From Lachnospiraceae bacterium (GTDB lineage: Bacteria > Bacillota > Clostridia > Lachnospirales > Lachnospiraceae): a stretch of DNA of 5,907 bases. Made by a program: the position numbers and the translations under genes. The stretch lies in the NCBI GenBank assembly GCA_003520205.1, contig DOVG01000174.1, positions 1 to 5,907 of the forward strand, given 5' to 3'. Positions 4,836 to 5,907 of this stretch are shown one piece after another; the stretch's first letter is position 1, and each line of letters starts with the position of its first letter. Under the pieces are notes generated by a model that did no database searches, was not told where the DNA came from, and was given only the letters and a program-made list of their open reading frames with translations.

Positions 4836-5632
4836 TATAGTTCTATTATAGCTCCGCATTCACTTCGGGATGCGACAGTCAGTCCGAAATCTCGAACATC
4901 ATCTGTATATGTATTGTCTGATAATTCCTGCTTGACTGTTTCATATGCGAGGGACGGATAATTATTCTTATCAGACAGATGACCAAGTGCGATATATCTA
5001 ACTTTCTCATGCAATAATTCCCGGATCAATCTCCCCGCAGCTTCATTACAGAGATGTCCATATTCGCCTAATATTCTCTTCTTCAGAGAATACGGATATG
5101 GTCCTACTTCAAGCATTCTTATATCATGATTAGCCTCGACGACCATAGCTTCACTTTCACTTAGAAAGTCTATCAGTTTCTCATCATATACTCCAAGATC
5201 AGTTGCAACACTCACCTTATGACCATTATTTTCAAAACTGTAGCATACCGGATCTGCTGCATCATGAGATATAGGATGCACATTTATATTCATATCACCG
5301 AGTACAAAACTGCCTGTATTCTTTATAGGATTAAGCAGGTTATAATCAAAAGTCCCCAAAGACTTTACCGTAGTTATACCATCGACAGTTCCATAAGTGG
5401 CATATATGGGAATATTATATTTGCGAGCCATAGACCCAAGACTTTTTATATGATCTATATGCTCATGTGTTATAAGCACCGCATCAATATCTTTTAATGA
5501 AAGCCCCAATTCTCCAAGACCGCTGTCAATTTTCTTCATGCTGATTCCAGCGTCTAATAATATAGACACTTTATCTGTTCCAACATAATAAGAGTTACCG
5601 CTGCTTCCACTGGCTATACTCATAAACCGCAT
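4835..5632 (-). CDS. yycJ: YycJ/WalJ-family MBL-fold metallo-hydrolase (putative exonuclease)
   Basis: This 265-residue protein has a complete metallo-beta-lactamase fold. The N-terminal ASGSSGNS (7-14) and LLDAGIS (25-31) are followed by the metal motif THEHIDH (H56, H58, D60, H61). Further likely ligands or fold markers are SHDAADP (H123), TDLG (D145), EANHD (H169), GHLCN (H193) and GHLSDKNN (H218). Order, spacing and length (about 264 residues in Bacillus) fit YycJ/WalJ. A family member in Bacillus anthracis has been reported as a 5'-3' DNA exonuclease linked to mutation avoidance; that function here is inferred by family. No signal peptide is present, so it should be cytosolic. It starts on the last base of the upstream threonine ammonia-lyase stop codon, with a modest GGCGG-like ribosome site inside that gene. 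In bacilli the gene usually sits beside walRK; no such genes are seen here. A YycJ paralogue with another phosphodiesterase substrate cannot be excluded. Confidence 0.9.
   Translation of the reverse strand: MRFMSIASGSSGNSYYVGTDKVSILLDAGISMKKIDSGLGELGLSLKDIDAVLITHEHIDHIKSLGSMARKYNIPIYATYGTVDGITTVKSLGTFDYNLLNPIKNTGSFVLGDMNINVHPISHDAADPVCYSFENNGHKVSVATDLGVYDEKLIDFLSESEAMVVEANHDIRMLEVGPYPYSLKKRILGEYGHLCNEAAGRLIRELLHEKVRYIALGHLSDKNNYPSLAYETVKQELSDNTYTDDVRDFGLTVASRSECGAIIEL
5059..5100 (-). repeat. Extended imperfect hairpin inside yycJ
   Basis: A perfect 8-bp stem (TATTCTCT with AGAGAATA, 5-base loop, 5072-5092) is extended across a 5-base bulge by a second 8-position stem with one mismatch (5059-5066 with 5093-5100). 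It lies within codons 178-192 of yycJ. No T-run follows. It may be a chance result of the coding sequence. Confidence 0.5.
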
Positions 5633-5907
5633 TAAAGCACCGCCTTATGACTCTTGTCCTTTGGTCTATATCCTTTTTCTTCAAGAACCTTCATGATTCG
5701 ATCCTTATGTTCAGGACCAAACGCCTCCATAGTAATTATCAATTCAACAGCTGCATTTCTGTTAAGAGATACAAACTGATTATGCTCTAATTCTATTATA
5801 TTACCCTGCTGTTCAGCCACAAGCTGGGATACCTTAACAAGCTCGCCCGGCTTATCAGGAAGAAGAACTGAAACAGTAAATATTCTGCTTCTCGCTACGA
5901 GTCCGTG
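5632..5907 (-). CDS. ilvA: Threonine ammonia-lyase (threonine deaminase), C-terminal ACT domain only; 5' end outside window
   Basis: The frame stays open to the window edge and encodes the last 91 residues of a longer protein. It opens with HGLVARSRIF, then VLLPDKPGEL, which matches the linker and first strand of the ACT domain that ends the clostridial PLP-dependent threonine ammonia-lyases. It continues with NIIELEHNQF, a family-typical strand. These enzymes turn threonine into 2-oxobutanoate and ammonia in the cytosol, either for isoleucine synthesis or for threonine catabolism; the ACT domain is the presumed effector site. The PLP lysine region is not in the window, so the assignment rests on the tail alone. 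A GTG at 5820 is an internal valine codon, not a start. The TAA stop shares one base with the ATG of the next gene (TAATG), suggesting translational coupling. A different ACT-ended enzyme is possible but less likely. Whether its role is biosynthetic (ilvA) or catabolic (tdcB-like) cannot be told. Confidence 0.82.
   Translation of the reverse strand, partial: HGLVARSRIFTVSVLLPDKPGELVKVSQLVAEQQGNIIELEHNQFVSLNRNAAVELIITMEAFGPEHKDRIMKVLEEKGYRPKDKSHKAVL

Noticed and set aside
5632..5820. A separate 62-residue gene starting at GTG 5820
   Set aside because: The frame is open upstream to the window edge and the upstream residues match the linker and ACT start of threonine ammonia-lyase, so 5820 is internal.

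Overview
The window suggests an AT-rich, Gram-positive anaerobe of the class Clostridia, most likely a gut or rumen Lachnospiraceae. Four things point there: strong AAGGAG/GAGGAG-type ribosome binding sites, a UPF0237-UPF0210 (ACT protein - DUF711) gene pair typical of Firmicutes, a short RNase G, and a secreted family-9 glycoside hydrolase ending in a lysine-rich fibronectin-III-like module. Genus and species cannot be fixed from this sequence.

All seven genes lie on the minus strand, so the window is read from high to low coordinates. The order is: the 3' end of a threonine ammonia-lyase (5907-5632, cut by the window edge); a YycJ/WalJ-type metallo-beta-lactamase-fold nuclease (5632-4835); a 90-residue stand-alone ACT protein (4821-4549); a DUF711/UPF0210 protein (4511-3147); a ribonuclease E/G catalytic core (3101-1884); a secreted GH9 endoglucanase (1854-97); and the 5' end of a gene whose first residues look like a rhodanese domain (89-1, cut by the window edge). 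Gaps are a 1-base overlap, then 13, 37, 45, 29 and 7 bases. There is no room for a normal promoter plus leader between genes and no strong terminator, so the stretch reads as one operon or a nested set of transcripts. No non-coding stretch exceeds 50 bases. No tRNA, rRNA, CRISPR, insertion sequence or phage gene is present.

Functionally the first half has an amino-acid-sensing flavour: the ACT domain at the end of threonine ammonia-lyase, then a free ACT protein paired with DUF711, a widespread couple of unknown biochemistry. The second half joins an RNA-decay enzyme to an exported cellulose-degrading enzyme, an unexpected neighbour for housekeeping genes.

The signals that gene annotation does not explain are mostly RNA-structure candidates near the RNase G gene. 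A perfect 12-bp inverted repeat lies about 90 bases before its start codon. A long hairpin with a GUAA (GNRA) loop begins 57 bases after the start. Between them is an AU-rich linker. This layout would suit RNase G controlling its own message, but that is a hypothesis. A 15-bp direct repeat also occurs near both ends of the RNase G gene, in different reading frames. I see no clear novel defence or mobile system here.
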